From NCBI GenBank assembly GCA_002353225.1, contig DEJF01000049.1:1-15438 (forward strand): a DNA stretch of 15,438 nucleotides, given 5' to 3'. Positions within the stretch are counted from its first letter, which is position 1. Each line of letters starts with the position of its first letter. Source of the DNA: Prevotella sp. UBA2755 (GTDB taxonomy: Bacteria; Bacteroidota; Bacteroidia; Bacteroidales; Bacteroidaceae). The notes beneath the pieces are model-generated. The model made no database searches. It saw only the letters and a program-made list of their open reading frames with translations, and was not told where the DNA came from. This document shows, in pieces, positions 7,026 to 14,100 of this stretch. A program made the position numbers and the translations under genes.

Positions 7026-8075
7026 CTAATCTTCCTGATTCTCTGGACGCAGTTTGCGGACAGTCTCACCAGCACGCCACATCTCCTGATTGCGCATAGC
7101 CTCCAGTTCCTTCTCCAGACCGGCACGATAGTCGGGCTTAGAGTTAGCGTCGATGGTGATCTGAGCCTCATTACCAGTCTTCACTGAGTAATACAGCCAC
7201 TCCATCACGGGCTTGATAGCGTCGTGGAAACGGGGAGCCCAGTCGAGAGCACCACGCTGTGCAGTCGTTGAGCAGTTAGCATACATCCAGTCCATACCCT
7301 TAGCACCGAACAACGGACCAAGGCTCTGGGTCAACTCCTCAACAGTCTCGTTGAAAGCCTCAGAGGGAGAGTGACCGTTCTCACGGAGCACCTCATACTG
7401 TGCGAGCAGCAAGCCCTGAATAGCACCCATCAGTGAACCACGCTCACCGGTCAGGTCAGAGGTAGCCTCACGCTGGAAAGTGGTCTCAAACATATAACCA
7501 GCACCGATACCGATACCGAAGGCGAGCGTCTTGTCCTTAGCCTTACCAGAAGCATCCTGATAAACAGCGTAAGAGCAGTTCAGACCACGACCCTCGCAGA
7601 ACATCGTGCGGAGAGAAGTACCAGAACCCTTAGGAGCCACCATGATGACATCCACGTCAGCGGGAGGAACAACACCAGTGCGGTCGTTCCAGTTGATAGC
7701 GAAGCCGTGGCTATAGTACAGAGTCTTACCGGGCTTCAGATATTTCTTAATGACAGGCCACTGCTGAATCTGACCAGCATCAGAGAGCAGCATACAGAGG
7801 ATAGTACCCTTCTCGGCAGCCTCCTCGATAGAGAACAAAGTCTTACCAGGAACCCATCCGTCGGCAACAGCCTTGTCGTAGGTCTTACCCTGGCGCTGAC
7901 CAACGATTACGTTGAAACCGTTGTCACGCAGGTTACAAGCCTGTCCAGGACCCTGCACACCATAACCGATGACTGCGATAACCTCATCCTTCAATACCTC
8001 ACGTGCTTTCTCCAAAGAGAACTCTTTGCTGGTGACAACAGTCTCGATAACGCCACCAAAATTCATTTCTGCCAT
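7026..8075 (-). CDS. ilvC: Ketol-acid reductoisomerase
   Basis: Cytoplasmic enzyme converting 2-acetolactate and 2-aceto-2-hydroxybutyrate to the dihydroxy acids of valine and isoleucine synthesis. At 349 residues it is a class I (short) enzyme. The Rossmann motif GYGVQG is at 37-42 and the active-site His is in SHGF (H123). The metal and acid ligands show family spacing: D207 and E211 in DLTGE, E243 and E247, then S269 in the STTAQRG motif. The cofactor loop reads GQRQGKTYDKA (59-69) where many relatives have a GSxS pattern, so NADPH versus NADH preference is unclear. It is the last gene of the ilv cluster in transcription order, but has its own promoter and a structured leader. Ends 22 bp from the 3' side of a shared terminator. 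Confidence 0.97.
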   Translation of the reverse strand: MAEMNFGGVIETVVTSKEFSLEKAREVLKDEVIAVIGYGVQGPGQACNLRDNGFNVIVGQRQGKTYDKAVADGWVPGKTLFSIEEAAEKGTILCMLLSDAGQIQQWPVIKKYLKPGKTLYYSHGFAINWNDRTGVVPPADVDVIMVAPKGSGTSLRTMFCEGRGLNCSYAVYQDASGKAKDKTLAFGIGIGAGYMFETTFQREATSDLTGERGSLMGAIQGLLLAQYEVLRENGHSPSEAFNETVEELTQSLGPLFGAKGMDWMYANCSTTAQRGALDWAPRFHDAIKPVMEWLYYSVKTGNEAQITIDANSKPDYRAGLEKELEAMRNQEMWRAGETVRKLRPENQED

Positions 8076-8114
8076 AATTGCAAATTGTTGTTTTAAATGT
8101 TATACTTATCCCTT

Positions 8115-8210
8115 GCCGGCCATGCCAGCCCTTAACCCGAGAGCCGTCGTTTTGTTAGTCTGCTCAGTGATTACCCGAAACACTGACGAGGGCTTAACTA
8201 AATTTTCGGG
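8115..8210 (-). other. Structured ilvC mRNA leader, possible pseudoknot
   Basis: Within the roughly 130-nt predicted ilvC leader, CCCGAAA (8204-8210, - strand) can pair with TTTCGGG (8174-8180). TCAGTG (8181-8186) can pair with CACTGA (8164-8169). The two helices interleave (A, B, A', B'), so they would form an H-type pseudoknot or two competing hairpins. Nearer the gene, GCTGGC and GCCGGC (8115-8129) form a tight 6-bp hairpin with an ATG loop. No T-run follows, so it is not an intrinsic terminator. No known riboswitch class is recognised. Confidence 0.4.
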
Positions 8211-8212
8211 CA

Positions 8213-8244
8213 CAAAGATAACAAATTGTAAGCAAACAACCAAA
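8213..8244 (-). promoter_or_regulatory. Bacteroidetes promoter for ilvC
   Basis: Read on the - strand, TTTG (8241-8244) and TATCTTTG (8213-8220) are separated by exactly 20 bp, a full consensus match. The predicted start is near 8206, giving a leader of about 130 nt before the ilvC ATG. The promoter begins only about 25 bp after the stop of the preceding gene, with no terminator hairpin between, so operon read-through is also expected. Confidence 0.75.
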
Positions 8245-8268
8245 TAATCTTACTGATTTATACTTTTT

Positions 8269-9042
8269 TTATTTCTTTGTTATCTGCCAGGCAACACCCA
8301 GCATGACATCAAAGAAATGATTGCGATGTCTGAGACTGATGTCCGTACAAAGACCTAACTCTATACGGGGCTTGAGTTGATAAGAGAGGGTTACACAAGC
8401 CCATGGCTGTACCTGCTCTTCCTCATCAGCGCCATAATAGTAGTTACTCTCTTCCAGAGAGAGGGTGAGTCGATTAGACAACGTGATATCAAAGTAGGCT
8501 CCCCAGACAACGGTCGGACGTGGTGTGTCGTCCCAGAATAGTCCTCCCATATAGTTAAGAGTACACCAAGACGTGAGATTATTGGCAAAAAGCAAGTCAA
8601 GTTCACCACCAAAATGATCAGGCAGGAACATATAGTTCTCACCACCGGGGATATAGACATTACCCATCAGTGAGATAGCAGGGACGGCTTTCCAGCCCTC
8701 AAACAACTTCGTCTTGAAACCTACGGCAAGATCACCAATTCCATGATAGTTCTCACCCTCGTCTGTCGAATGCATCCATGCTCCTTGAAAACGGAGTTCC
8801 GTGGTATTAGAGATACCATAACGCAAAACAAAAGCAAAAGGAGACCACGTATAGGAATCGTCCCCGAACATCGTATCATGCTGATAGAAAGCATAAGGTT
8901 CCCATTGCAAGCGTCCCTTTGGCAGCACGTCTGGTCCTAAGATTGGACCTCCAAACAAATCGGAAGTAAACCCTGCCTCTTCCGTCTCCTGGGACATGGC
9001 GCTAAGTGGTAAGAACATCAAGCATAGCAGTAACAGTCTCAT
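8269..9042 (-). CDS. Exported outer-membrane beta-barrel-like protein
   Basis: Protein of 257 residues with an N-terminal signal peptide (MRLLLLCLMFLPLSAMSQ, cleavage near residue 17-19). The mature part alternates short polar and aromatic strands, for example LQWEPYAFY, FAFVLRYG, TELRFQGAW and DLAVGFKTKL, and finishes with FFDVMLGVAW. This pattern and the glycine/aromatic content fit a small outer-membrane beta barrel, possibly of the Phenol_MetA_deg-like transporter family; the family call is tentative. The start ATG lies 9 bp after the thioesterase stop, so it is transcribed with the ilv operon. It has no evident role in amino-acid synthesis and lies between the thioesterase and ilvC genes. 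Confidence 0.8.
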   Translation of the reverse strand: MRLLLLCLMFLPLSAMSQETEEAGFTSDLFGGPILGPDVLPKGRLQWEPYAFYQHDTMFGDDSYTWSPFAFVLRYGISNTTELRFQGAWMHSTDEGENYHGIGDLAVGFKTKLFEGWKAVPAISLMGNVYIPGGENYMFLPDHFGGELDLLFANNLTSWCTLNYMGGLFWDDTPRPTVVWGAYFDITLSNRLTLSLEESNYYYGADEEEQVQPWACVTLSYQLKPRIELGLCTDISLRHRNHFFDVMLGVAWQITKK

Positions 9043-9051
9043 GGGGGAGGA

Positions 9052-9798
9052 TTACATTAGGCAAAAGATTACTTTACTGCGGCAGCACTCTGTACCGTCA
9101 TCCTTGCAGATGCGGACGTTGAAAGTTGATGGATTCTCTTCCTCCATATAGAACGAGAGGCGGTCACCGGCATGTGCCTCAGCGACATAGGCTATCTCGA
9201 AGCGCTTGATCTGATGCGTACGATACCAGTCCATATCCCATAGGTCAAGCACATGCTCGATATACTTCACGCTGTTGATATGTCCGTTGATATCCACATC
9301 ATTATAATAGGTGTCGATGGTGCGCACAAGTCTCGCCTCGTCACTCATCTTCACTCTCCCACCCTTGTCGATGGGACATTCCTTGTCTTTGACAATCCAC
9401 TGCTCAATGGCACCGTTGTCGATACTGTAGATATCTGTCGGCTGGCGACTCTCGGTATCTATCATCGCCCAGATACTACGTCCATAGCCATAGACCTTAC
9501 CAGCCTCATCCACCACACGGAAGTTACGGCTGGTGAAATAACGCATGGCACTCTCCACCCATGTCTCCACATTAAACTTGGTGTATTGCATGGGCATCTC
9601 GTCCATCTCGATGGCGAGACGTGAGAGCACCCATGAGCGTTGGATGGTCATGAGATACTTCATGCCAAAGCCACGAGCCGAACTATGGAAGTCGGCAGCA
9701 TTGAGCAGGTGGTTACCCAGATGCCCCATAAAGAGCCTACCGCCAAAGTCACAATGGAAAGGCTCTGCCATAAAGGGATAACAGCCTATCTTATCCAT
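9052..9798 (-). CDS. Acyl-ACP thioesterase
   Basis: Predicted cytoplasmic hot-dog-fold thioesterase (248 residues) releasing fatty acids from acyl carrier protein. The N-terminal half carries the first hot-dog domain (TIQRSWVLSRLAIEM and later FTSRNFRV). The C-terminal half carries the conserved DVDINGHINSVKY motif (about 166-179), with N171, H173 and N175 matching the catalytic NxHxN of FatA/FatB-like enzymes. The frame is open upstream to a GTG at 9849 inside ilvN, but the ATG at 9798 is chosen because it overlaps the ilvN stop by 8 bp (ATGGATAA), implying translational coupling. An acyl-ACP thioesterase within ilv operons is a recurring Bacteroidetes arrangement. A link to branched-chain fatty acids made from ilv products is an inference. 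Confidence 0.92.
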   Translation of the reverse strand: MDKIGCYPFMAEPFHCDFGGRLFMGHLGNHLLNAADFHSSARGFGMKYLMTIQRSWVLSRLAIEMDEMPMQYTKFNVETWVESAMRYFTSRNFRVVDEAGKVYGYGRSIWAMIDTESRQPTDIYSIDNGAIEQWIVKDKECPIDKGGRVKMSDEARLVRTIDTYYNDVDINGHINSVKYIEHVLDLWDMDWYRTHQIKRFEIAYVAEAHAGDRLSFYMEEENPSTFNVRICKDDGTECCRSKVIFCLM

Positions 9799-10336
9799 GC
9801 TGGCACTCCCTTTCCTCCAAGAACTCGCTGACCTGCTCCTGTGTGCCACGGGTCACGGCGATACGTCCACTACGGGTATACTGTAACACACAGCCGAACT
9901 CATCCAGAGCACGGTAGAGTGAGATGATATCATCCGTACGCCCACTCTTCATCACGATGATATAGGTGGGGTTCACCTCCGTGATCTTCGCATCATGGCG
10001 ACGGATGGTACGGGATATCTCCGGGTTCTGCATCACCAGGTCGGTCTGTAACTTATACAGTCCTGCCTCACGGATAAACAACTGGTCGTCCGTAAAGTAG
10101 TTTGCCTTGATGACATCCACCTTCTTTTCTATCTGCTTGGTAATCTTCACGATCTGGTCTTCGTCACTCCATGCGGTGATGGTGTACTTATGCACACCCT
10201 CGATACTCGAAGCCGACACGTTCAGGCTCTCGATATTCACCTGACGACGGGTGAATACGGCAGTCACCTGATTCAGGATACCTGCGATATTCTCAGAGTA
10301 AACCAGCAATGTATATAGTTTCTTATTCTCTTCCAT
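9791..10336 (-). CDS. ilvN: Acetolactate synthase small (regulatory) subunit
   Basis: Regulatory subunit of acetohydroxyacid synthase, 181 residues. The N-terminal ACT domain (about 7-80) contains the YTLLVYSENIAGILNQVTAVF segment, with the NxxGxLxxVxxxFxRR pattern and NIESLNV that form the valine-sensing site in the family. The C-terminal ALS_ss_C-like domain covers about 85-170. It partners the large subunit encoded just upstream and is expected to stimulate it and confer feedback inhibition. It starts 65 bp after ilvB across a heptamer repeat array, and its stop overlaps the thioesterase start. Length is typical of the family, with no anomalies. Confidence 0.95.
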   Translation of the reverse strand: MEENKKLYTLLVYSENIAGILNQVTAVFTRRQVNIESLNVSASSIEGVHKYTITAWSDEDQIVKITKQIEKKVDVIKANYFTDDQLFIREAGLYKLQTDLVMQNPEISRTIRRHDAKITEVNPTYIIVMKSGRTDDIISLYRALDEFGCVLQYTRSGRIAVTRGTQEQVSEFLEERECQHG

Positions 10337-10340
10337 AACT

Positions 10341-10403
10341 ATGAACTATGAACTCTTAACTATAAACTATGAACTATGAACTATGAACTATAAACTATAA
10401 ACT
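10341..10403 (-). repeat. Nine-unit heptamer tandem repeat between ilvB and ilvN
   Basis: On the + strand the units are ATGAACT (five copies), ATAAACT (three) and CTTAACT (one), running without interruption from 10341 to 10403, with a partial AACT before. Read in the gene direction, the array begins at the TAG stop of ilvB and ends two bases or so before the ATG of ilvN, so it makes up essentially the whole 65-bp gap. The repeat is A/T-rich and replaces any recognisable ribosome-binding site. Confidence 0.93.
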
Positions 10404-12105
10404 ACACCTCCAGCATCATATCGTTTACATTCATTCCCGGAGGAGTCATCGGCAACACGTTGTCTTCCTCCTTAATCGCACACTCCAAGATATACGGACC
10501 CTTCGTCGCCAGCATCTTGTCGATGGCTGCGGAAAGGTTCTTGCGGTCGGTCACAGCCTCGTAAGCAATGCCATAACCTTTGGCTATCTGCTCATAGCAG
10601 GGATTCAGCATCTTCGTGAATGACTTACGACGTAGCCAGAACATATCCTGCCACTGACGCACATTACCCAAGTAGTTATTGTTCAGCAGAATCATCTTCA
10701 CGGGTGCCTGCTGTTCCATGATGGTACCTAACTCCTGAATGTTCATCTGGAAACCGCCATCACCCATAAAGCACACCACGGTACGGTCGGTAGCAAAGGT
10801 GGCACCGATGGCTGCAGGCATACCGTAACCCATCGTTCCCAGTCCACCACTCGTACAGATACTACGCTTCTGGGGATACTTGAAGTAACGAGTGGCAAAC
10901 AACTGATTCTGACCGACATCCGTCACGAGGACAGTACCCTTGGGCGCATGCTCGGCAACGGCATTCACCACCTCACCCATCAACAGGGGTCCCTCGGTGG
11001 GATGGATAGCAGGATCGATGACTTTCACACGCTCCTTCTCATCCAAAACCTTGAACGAATCACGCCATTCCTGATGGTTGTTCTTGTTCAGCAATGCCGT
11101 GATGGCTGGCAGAGACTCCTTACAGTCGGCAACCACAGCGACATCGGTCTTCACGTTCTTGTCTATCTCGCTACGGTCGATATCCAGATGGATGACCTTC
11201 GCCTGCTTGGCATAGGTCTTGATATTTCCTGTCACACGGTCGCTGAAACGCATACCGATAGCGATGAGCACGTCACACTCCTGCTCTTTCAGGTTGACAG
11301 CATAGTTACCGTGCATACCCAGCATTCCCACATTCAGTGGATGATCGGAGGGCAGAGCACTCAGTCCTAACATCGTACGACCAGCAGGGATGTCCGCTTT
11401 CTCCAAGAAAGCCTTCAACTCCTCCTGTGCGTTACCCAGTTCCACGCCCTGTCCTACCAAGGCGAGAGGACGCTTGGCATTGTTGATGAGTTCGGCTGCC
11501 TCACGCACTCTCTCTTCCTTCAGTTTAGGAACAGCGACATAGGAACGGACGAAGTCCACCTTCTTAGGCTCCCAGTCAATCTCCTCGACCTGTGCATTAC
11601 GAGGAAAGTCGAGCACTACAGGACCGGGGCGACCGCTGCGTGCGATATAGAAAGCACGACTGACAGCCCATGCCACATCCTCTGCATGGCGTATCTGGTA
11701 AGCCCACTTACAGATTGGCTGAGCCACACCCACGAGGTCGACCTCTTGGAAGGCATCCGTTCCCAGTGTGCCAATGGCAACCTGACCGGCGATTACCACC
11801 ATCGGCGTGGAGTCCATCATAGCATCAGCGACACCTGTCAACGTGTTTGTTGCTCCAGGACCGCTGGTCACCAAGGCGACACCCACCTCACCACTGACTC
11901 GCGCATAGCCCTCAGCAGCATGGGTAGCACCTTGCTCATGACGCACCAGAATATGGTCAAAGCATTTCTTCTCACCTCGTGTATAGTCGAACAGCGCGTC
12001 ATAGACGGGCATGATGGCACCGCCGGGGTAACCAAAGATGGTCTTCACCCCTTCTGCCTGTAACGCCCTCATCAACGCCTTCGAACCTGTAATTCTATCT
12101 CTCAT
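10402..12105 (-). CDS. ilvB: Acetolactate synthase large (catalytic) subunit
   Basis: Thiamine-diphosphate enzyme condensing pyruvate with pyruvate or 2-oxobutyrate, the first committed step of valine and isoleucine synthesis. It has 567 residues in the usual three domains. The catalytic Glu is E57 in RHEQGA. The ThDP-binding motif starts with GDGGFQM (about 448) and ends with LLNNNYLG (about 474-481). The conserved VRQWQ segment (W485) follows, with Asn where many enzymes have Met (LGNVRQWQ). The middle FAD-type domain is intact. It lies between ilvD and ilvN on the same strand with 65-bp gaps each side, both filled with tandem repeats. ATG start at 12105 is preceded by an A-rich, Shine-Dalgarno-free leader. 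Confidence 0.97.
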   Translation of the reverse strand: MRDRITGSKALMRALQAEGVKTIFGYPGGAIMPVYDALFDYTRGEKKCFDHILVRHEQGATHAAEGYARVSGEVGVALVTSGPGATNTLTGVADAMMDSTPMVVIAGQVAIGTLGTDAFQEVDLVGVAQPICKWAYQIRHAEDVAWAVSRAFYIARSGRPGPVVLDFPRNAQVEEIDWEPKKVDFVRSYVAVPKLKEERVREAAELINNAKRPLALVGQGVELGNAQEELKAFLEKADIPAGRTMLGLSALPSDHPLNVGMLGMHGNYAVNLKEQECDVLIAIGMRFSDRVTGNIKTYAKQAKVIHLDIDRSEIDKNVKTDVAVVADCKESLPAITALLNKNNHQEWRDSFKVLDEKERVKVIDPAIHPTEGPLLMGEVVNAVAEHAPKGTVLVTDVGQNQLFATRYFKYPQKRSICTSGGLGTMGYGMPAAIGATFATDRTVVCFMGDGGFQMNIQELGTIMEQQAPVKMILLNNNYLGNVRQWQDMFWLRRKSFTKMLNPCYEQIAKGYGIAYEAVTDRKNLSAAIDKMLATKGPYILECAIKEEDNVLPMTPPGMNVNDMMLEV

Positions 12106-12120
12106 ATTGTTTGTTTTTTA

Positions 12121-12180
12121 TCTAGATATTCTAGAGCGTTCTAGATAATTCCAGAACTTTCTAGAAAATTCTATTCTATT
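12121..12180 (-). repeat. Roughly 10-bp tandem repeat between ilvD and ilvB
   Basis: On the + strand successive units read CTAGATATT (9 bp), CTAGAGCGTT, CTAGATAATT, CCAGAACTTT, CTAGAAAATT and CTATTCTATT. The consensus is CTAGAnnnTT with a period of 10 bp, close to one DNA helical turn. The last unit runs over the ilvD stop codon. The core TTCTAGAA-like sequence is itself palindromic. It fills most of the 65-bp gap between ilvD and ilvB. Confidence 0.8.
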
Positions 12181-13973
12181 ATTCTTACTCCTCCCTTATC
12201 TGCTGAACTGACACTCTGCGCATAGGCTCTCAGTGCCTTGCTCACAGTACGGTTGCGCTTCAGCGGTTGCTGAGGACGAGCCGCCAACTCCTCGTCAGTG
12301 AGTTTCACGTTAATCTGGCGGTTGGGGATGTCTATCACGATGATATCACCATCCTTGATCTTACCGATATTACCACCTGCGGCAGCCTCTGGGGAGATAT
12401 GTCCGATGGAGAGTCCACTGGTACCGCCGGAGAATCGTCCGTCGGTAATCAGGGCACACTCCTTACCCATGTGCATACTCTTGATATAAGAGGTGGGATA
12501 CAGCATCTCCTGCATACCAGGACCACCCTTCGGTCCCTCGTGGGTAATCACCACACAGTCGCCTTTCTTCACCTTACCGCCAAGGATCCCCTCGCAGGCA
12601 TCCTCTTGGGAGTCGAAACAAACGGCAGGACCCTCGAAGTGCCACAGTGCCTCATCAACACCGGCGGTCTTCACGACACAACCGTCTTGGGCGATATTAC
12701 CAAAGAGTACGGCAAGACCACCATCCTTCGTATAGGCATGTTCCAAGTCACGGATACAACCATTGGCACGGTCGGTGTCCAGTGTACCCCACTCCGCACT
12801 CTGACTGCCCATCTTCGTAGAGAAGCGGTTGCCTGGTGCCGACTGGTAGATGCGGTTAGCGTCATAGTCGACACGTCCGTCAGTGATGCAGTATTTGTCC
12901 ATTGCCTCACCAATCGTCATACCGTCCACACGGGGTGCCGACTTGTCGATCAGTCCTCCTTTGGCAAGTTCGTTCATGATACCAAGGATACCACCAGCAC
13001 GGTTGCACTCCTGCACACTGTATTTCTGGGTGTTCGGAGCGAGTTTGCACAGACAAGGTGTCTTACGGCTCAAAGCATCAATATCATTCATAGTGAAGTC
13101 GGCACCAGCCTCCTGTGCCACAGCAAGCAGATGGAGCACCGTATTGGTGGAGCCACCCATGGCGATATCCAGTGTCATCGCATTCAGGAAAGCGTTACGG
13201 GTGGCGATATTGCGAGGCAGTACGCTCTCGTCGCCATCCTCATAATATGCGAAGGCGTTCTTCACAATCTGACGGGCTGCCTGCTTGAAGAGTTCGACAC
13301 GGTTGGTATGGGTGGCAAGGATCGTTCCATTACCCGGCAACGACAGTCCGATAGCCTCTGTCAGCGAGTTCATGGAGTTGGCGGTGAACATACCCGAGCA
13401 ACTGCCACAACCAGGACAGGCACATGCCTCTATCTGTTGCATCTCCTCATCAGTCACCGAGGGGTCGGCACCCTTGATCATCGCCGTAATCAGGTCGGCA
13501 TTCTCTCCACGCCACTTACCTGCCTCCATCGGTCCGCCAGAGCAGAAGATGGTGGGGATGTTCAGACGCATGGATGCCATCAGCATTCCTGGTGTCACCT
13601 TGTCGCAGTTGGAGATACAAATCATAGCGTCTGCCTTGTGGGCATTCACCATATACTCCACACTGTCGGCGATGATATCACGTGAGGGCAGCGAATAGAG
13701 CATGCCGTCATGTCCCATGGCAATACCGTCATCGATGGCGATGGTATTGAACTCCGCGGCATAACAGCCCATTTTCTCGATCTCCTCACGGACAATCTGT
13801 CCTATCTCATGCAGATGGGTATGACCAGGCACAAACTGAGTAAATGAGTTGACGACGGCAATAATCGGCTTGCCGAACTGCTCTTTTTTCATACCCGTGG
13901 CAACCCAGAGCGCACGCGCTCCTGCCATCCTTCTACCCTCTGTGCATACCGCACTGCGTAACTGATGTTTCAT
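12171..13973 (-). CDS. ilvD: Dihydroxy-acid dehydratase
   Basis: Iron-sulfur dehydratase that converts the dihydroxy acids made by ilvC into 2-oxoacids, the precursors of valine and isoleucine. At 600 residues it is close to the E. coli enzyme in length and starts with the expected RSxxxTEGRRMAGARALW region, which fixes the start. Cluster and metal ligands are visible: C123 in SNCDK with K125 (the lysine that is carbamylated in the family), C192 in CPGCGSCSGMF, and Mg-binding D81/D82 in the FNTIAIDDGIAMGH region. It is the promoter-proximal gene of the ilv operon, with a short leader (about 30 nt) and a Bacteroidetes promoter just upstream. There is no room for a leader-peptide attenuator. 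The antisense strand is open over a long stretch, which is a codon-bias shadow. Confidence 0.97.
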   Translation of the reverse strand: MKHQLRSAVCTEGRRMAGARALWVATGMKKEQFGKPIIAVVNSFTQFVPGHTHLHEIGQIVREEIEKMGCYAAEFNTIAIDDGIAMGHDGMLYSLPSRDIIADSVEYMVNAHKADAMICISNCDKVTPGMLMASMRLNIPTIFCSGGPMEAGKWRGENADLITAMIKGADPSVTDEEMQQIEACACPGCGSCSGMFTANSMNSLTEAIGLSLPGNGTILATHTNRVELFKQAARQIVKNAFAYYEDGDESVLPRNIATRNAFLNAMTLDIAMGGSTNTVLHLLAVAQEAGADFTMNDIDALSRKTPCLCKLAPNTQKYSVQECNRAGGILGIMNELAKGGLIDKSAPRVDGMTIGEAMDKYCITDGRVDYDANRIYQSAPGNRFSTKMGSQSAEWGTLDTDRANGCIRDLEHAYTKDGGLAVLFGNIAQDGCVVKTAGVDEALWHFEGPAVCFDSQEDACEGILGGKVKKGDCVVITHEGPKGGPGMQEMLYPTSYIKSMHMGKECALITDGRFSGGTSGLSIGHISPEAAAGGNIGKIKDGDIIVIDIPNRQINVKLTDEELAARPQQPLKRNRTVSKALRAYAQSVSSADKGGVRIIE

Positions 13974-14006
13974 ATCTATCTTATAGTATTTGTCTGTTTT
14001 GAGTTT

Positions 14007-14038
14007 GCAAAGTTACACCTTTTTATAATAAAAACCAA
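14007..14038 (-). promoter_or_regulatory. Bacteroidetes promoter for the ilv operon
   Basis: On the - strand, TTG (14036-14038) and TAACTTTGC (14007-14015) are 20 bp apart. The start point would fall near 14000, giving a leader of roughly 27 nt before the ilvD ATG. The -33 element abuts the T-run of the terminator of the upstream hydrolase gene. The same TAACTTTGC box is used before both permease genes. Confidence 0.75.
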
Positions 14039-14040
14039 CG

Positions 14041-14069
14041 AAAAAGCGGATTTTCTGCAAACCCGCTTT
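14041..14069 (-). terminator. Intrinsic terminator after the alpha/beta hydrolase
   Basis: On the - strand AAAGCGG (14063-14069) pairs with CCGCTTT (14043-14049), extended inward by a G-T and T-A pairs to about 11 pairs, and followed by a T-run. It ends the hydrolase transcript just before the ilv promoter. Confidence 0.85.
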
Positions 14070-14078
14070 CAATTCATC

Positions 14079-14098
14079 ACTTAAATCAGCATTTAAGT
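14079..14098. repeat. 8-bp inverted repeat just after the hydrolase stop
   Basis: ACTTAAAT (14079-14086) and ATTTAAGT (14091-14098) are perfect inverted arms with a 4-nt loop. The element lies between the hydrolase stop codon and the GC-richer terminator, so the transcript ends in two successive hairpins. The first may protect the 3' end or may simply be part of a compound terminator. Confidence 0.6.
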
Positions 14099-14100
14099 TT

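Noticed and set aside
8106..8123. Mini-ORF MAGKG in the ilvC leader, as a possible attenuator peptide
   Set aside because: It contains no Ile, Val or Leu codons and its ATG lies in a hairpin loop. There is no terminator downstream.
9799..9849. GTG start 17 codons upstream of the thioesterase
   Set aside because: It lies deep within ilvN, and the extra residues have no counterpart in the family. The ATG at 9798 overlaps the ilvN stop in the typical coupled arrangement.
10341..12180. Repeat arrays at the ilv gaps as CRISPR
   Set aside because: Units are 7 and 10 bp with no spacers and no cas genes are nearby; these are simple tandem repeats.
12267..13685. A 472-codon open frame on the + strand inside ilvD
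   Set aside because: It is exactly antisense to a complete, motif-perfect ilvD and its translation is His/Thr-rich with no domain. Codon bias of ilvD explains it. The same applies to antisense frames in permease 1 (100-855), permease 2 (4319-5119) and the others.
13974..14006. T-box or leader-peptide attenuation ahead of ilvD
   Set aside because: The predicted leader is only about 27-30 nt, too short for either, and no terminator hairpin lies between promoter and start codon.
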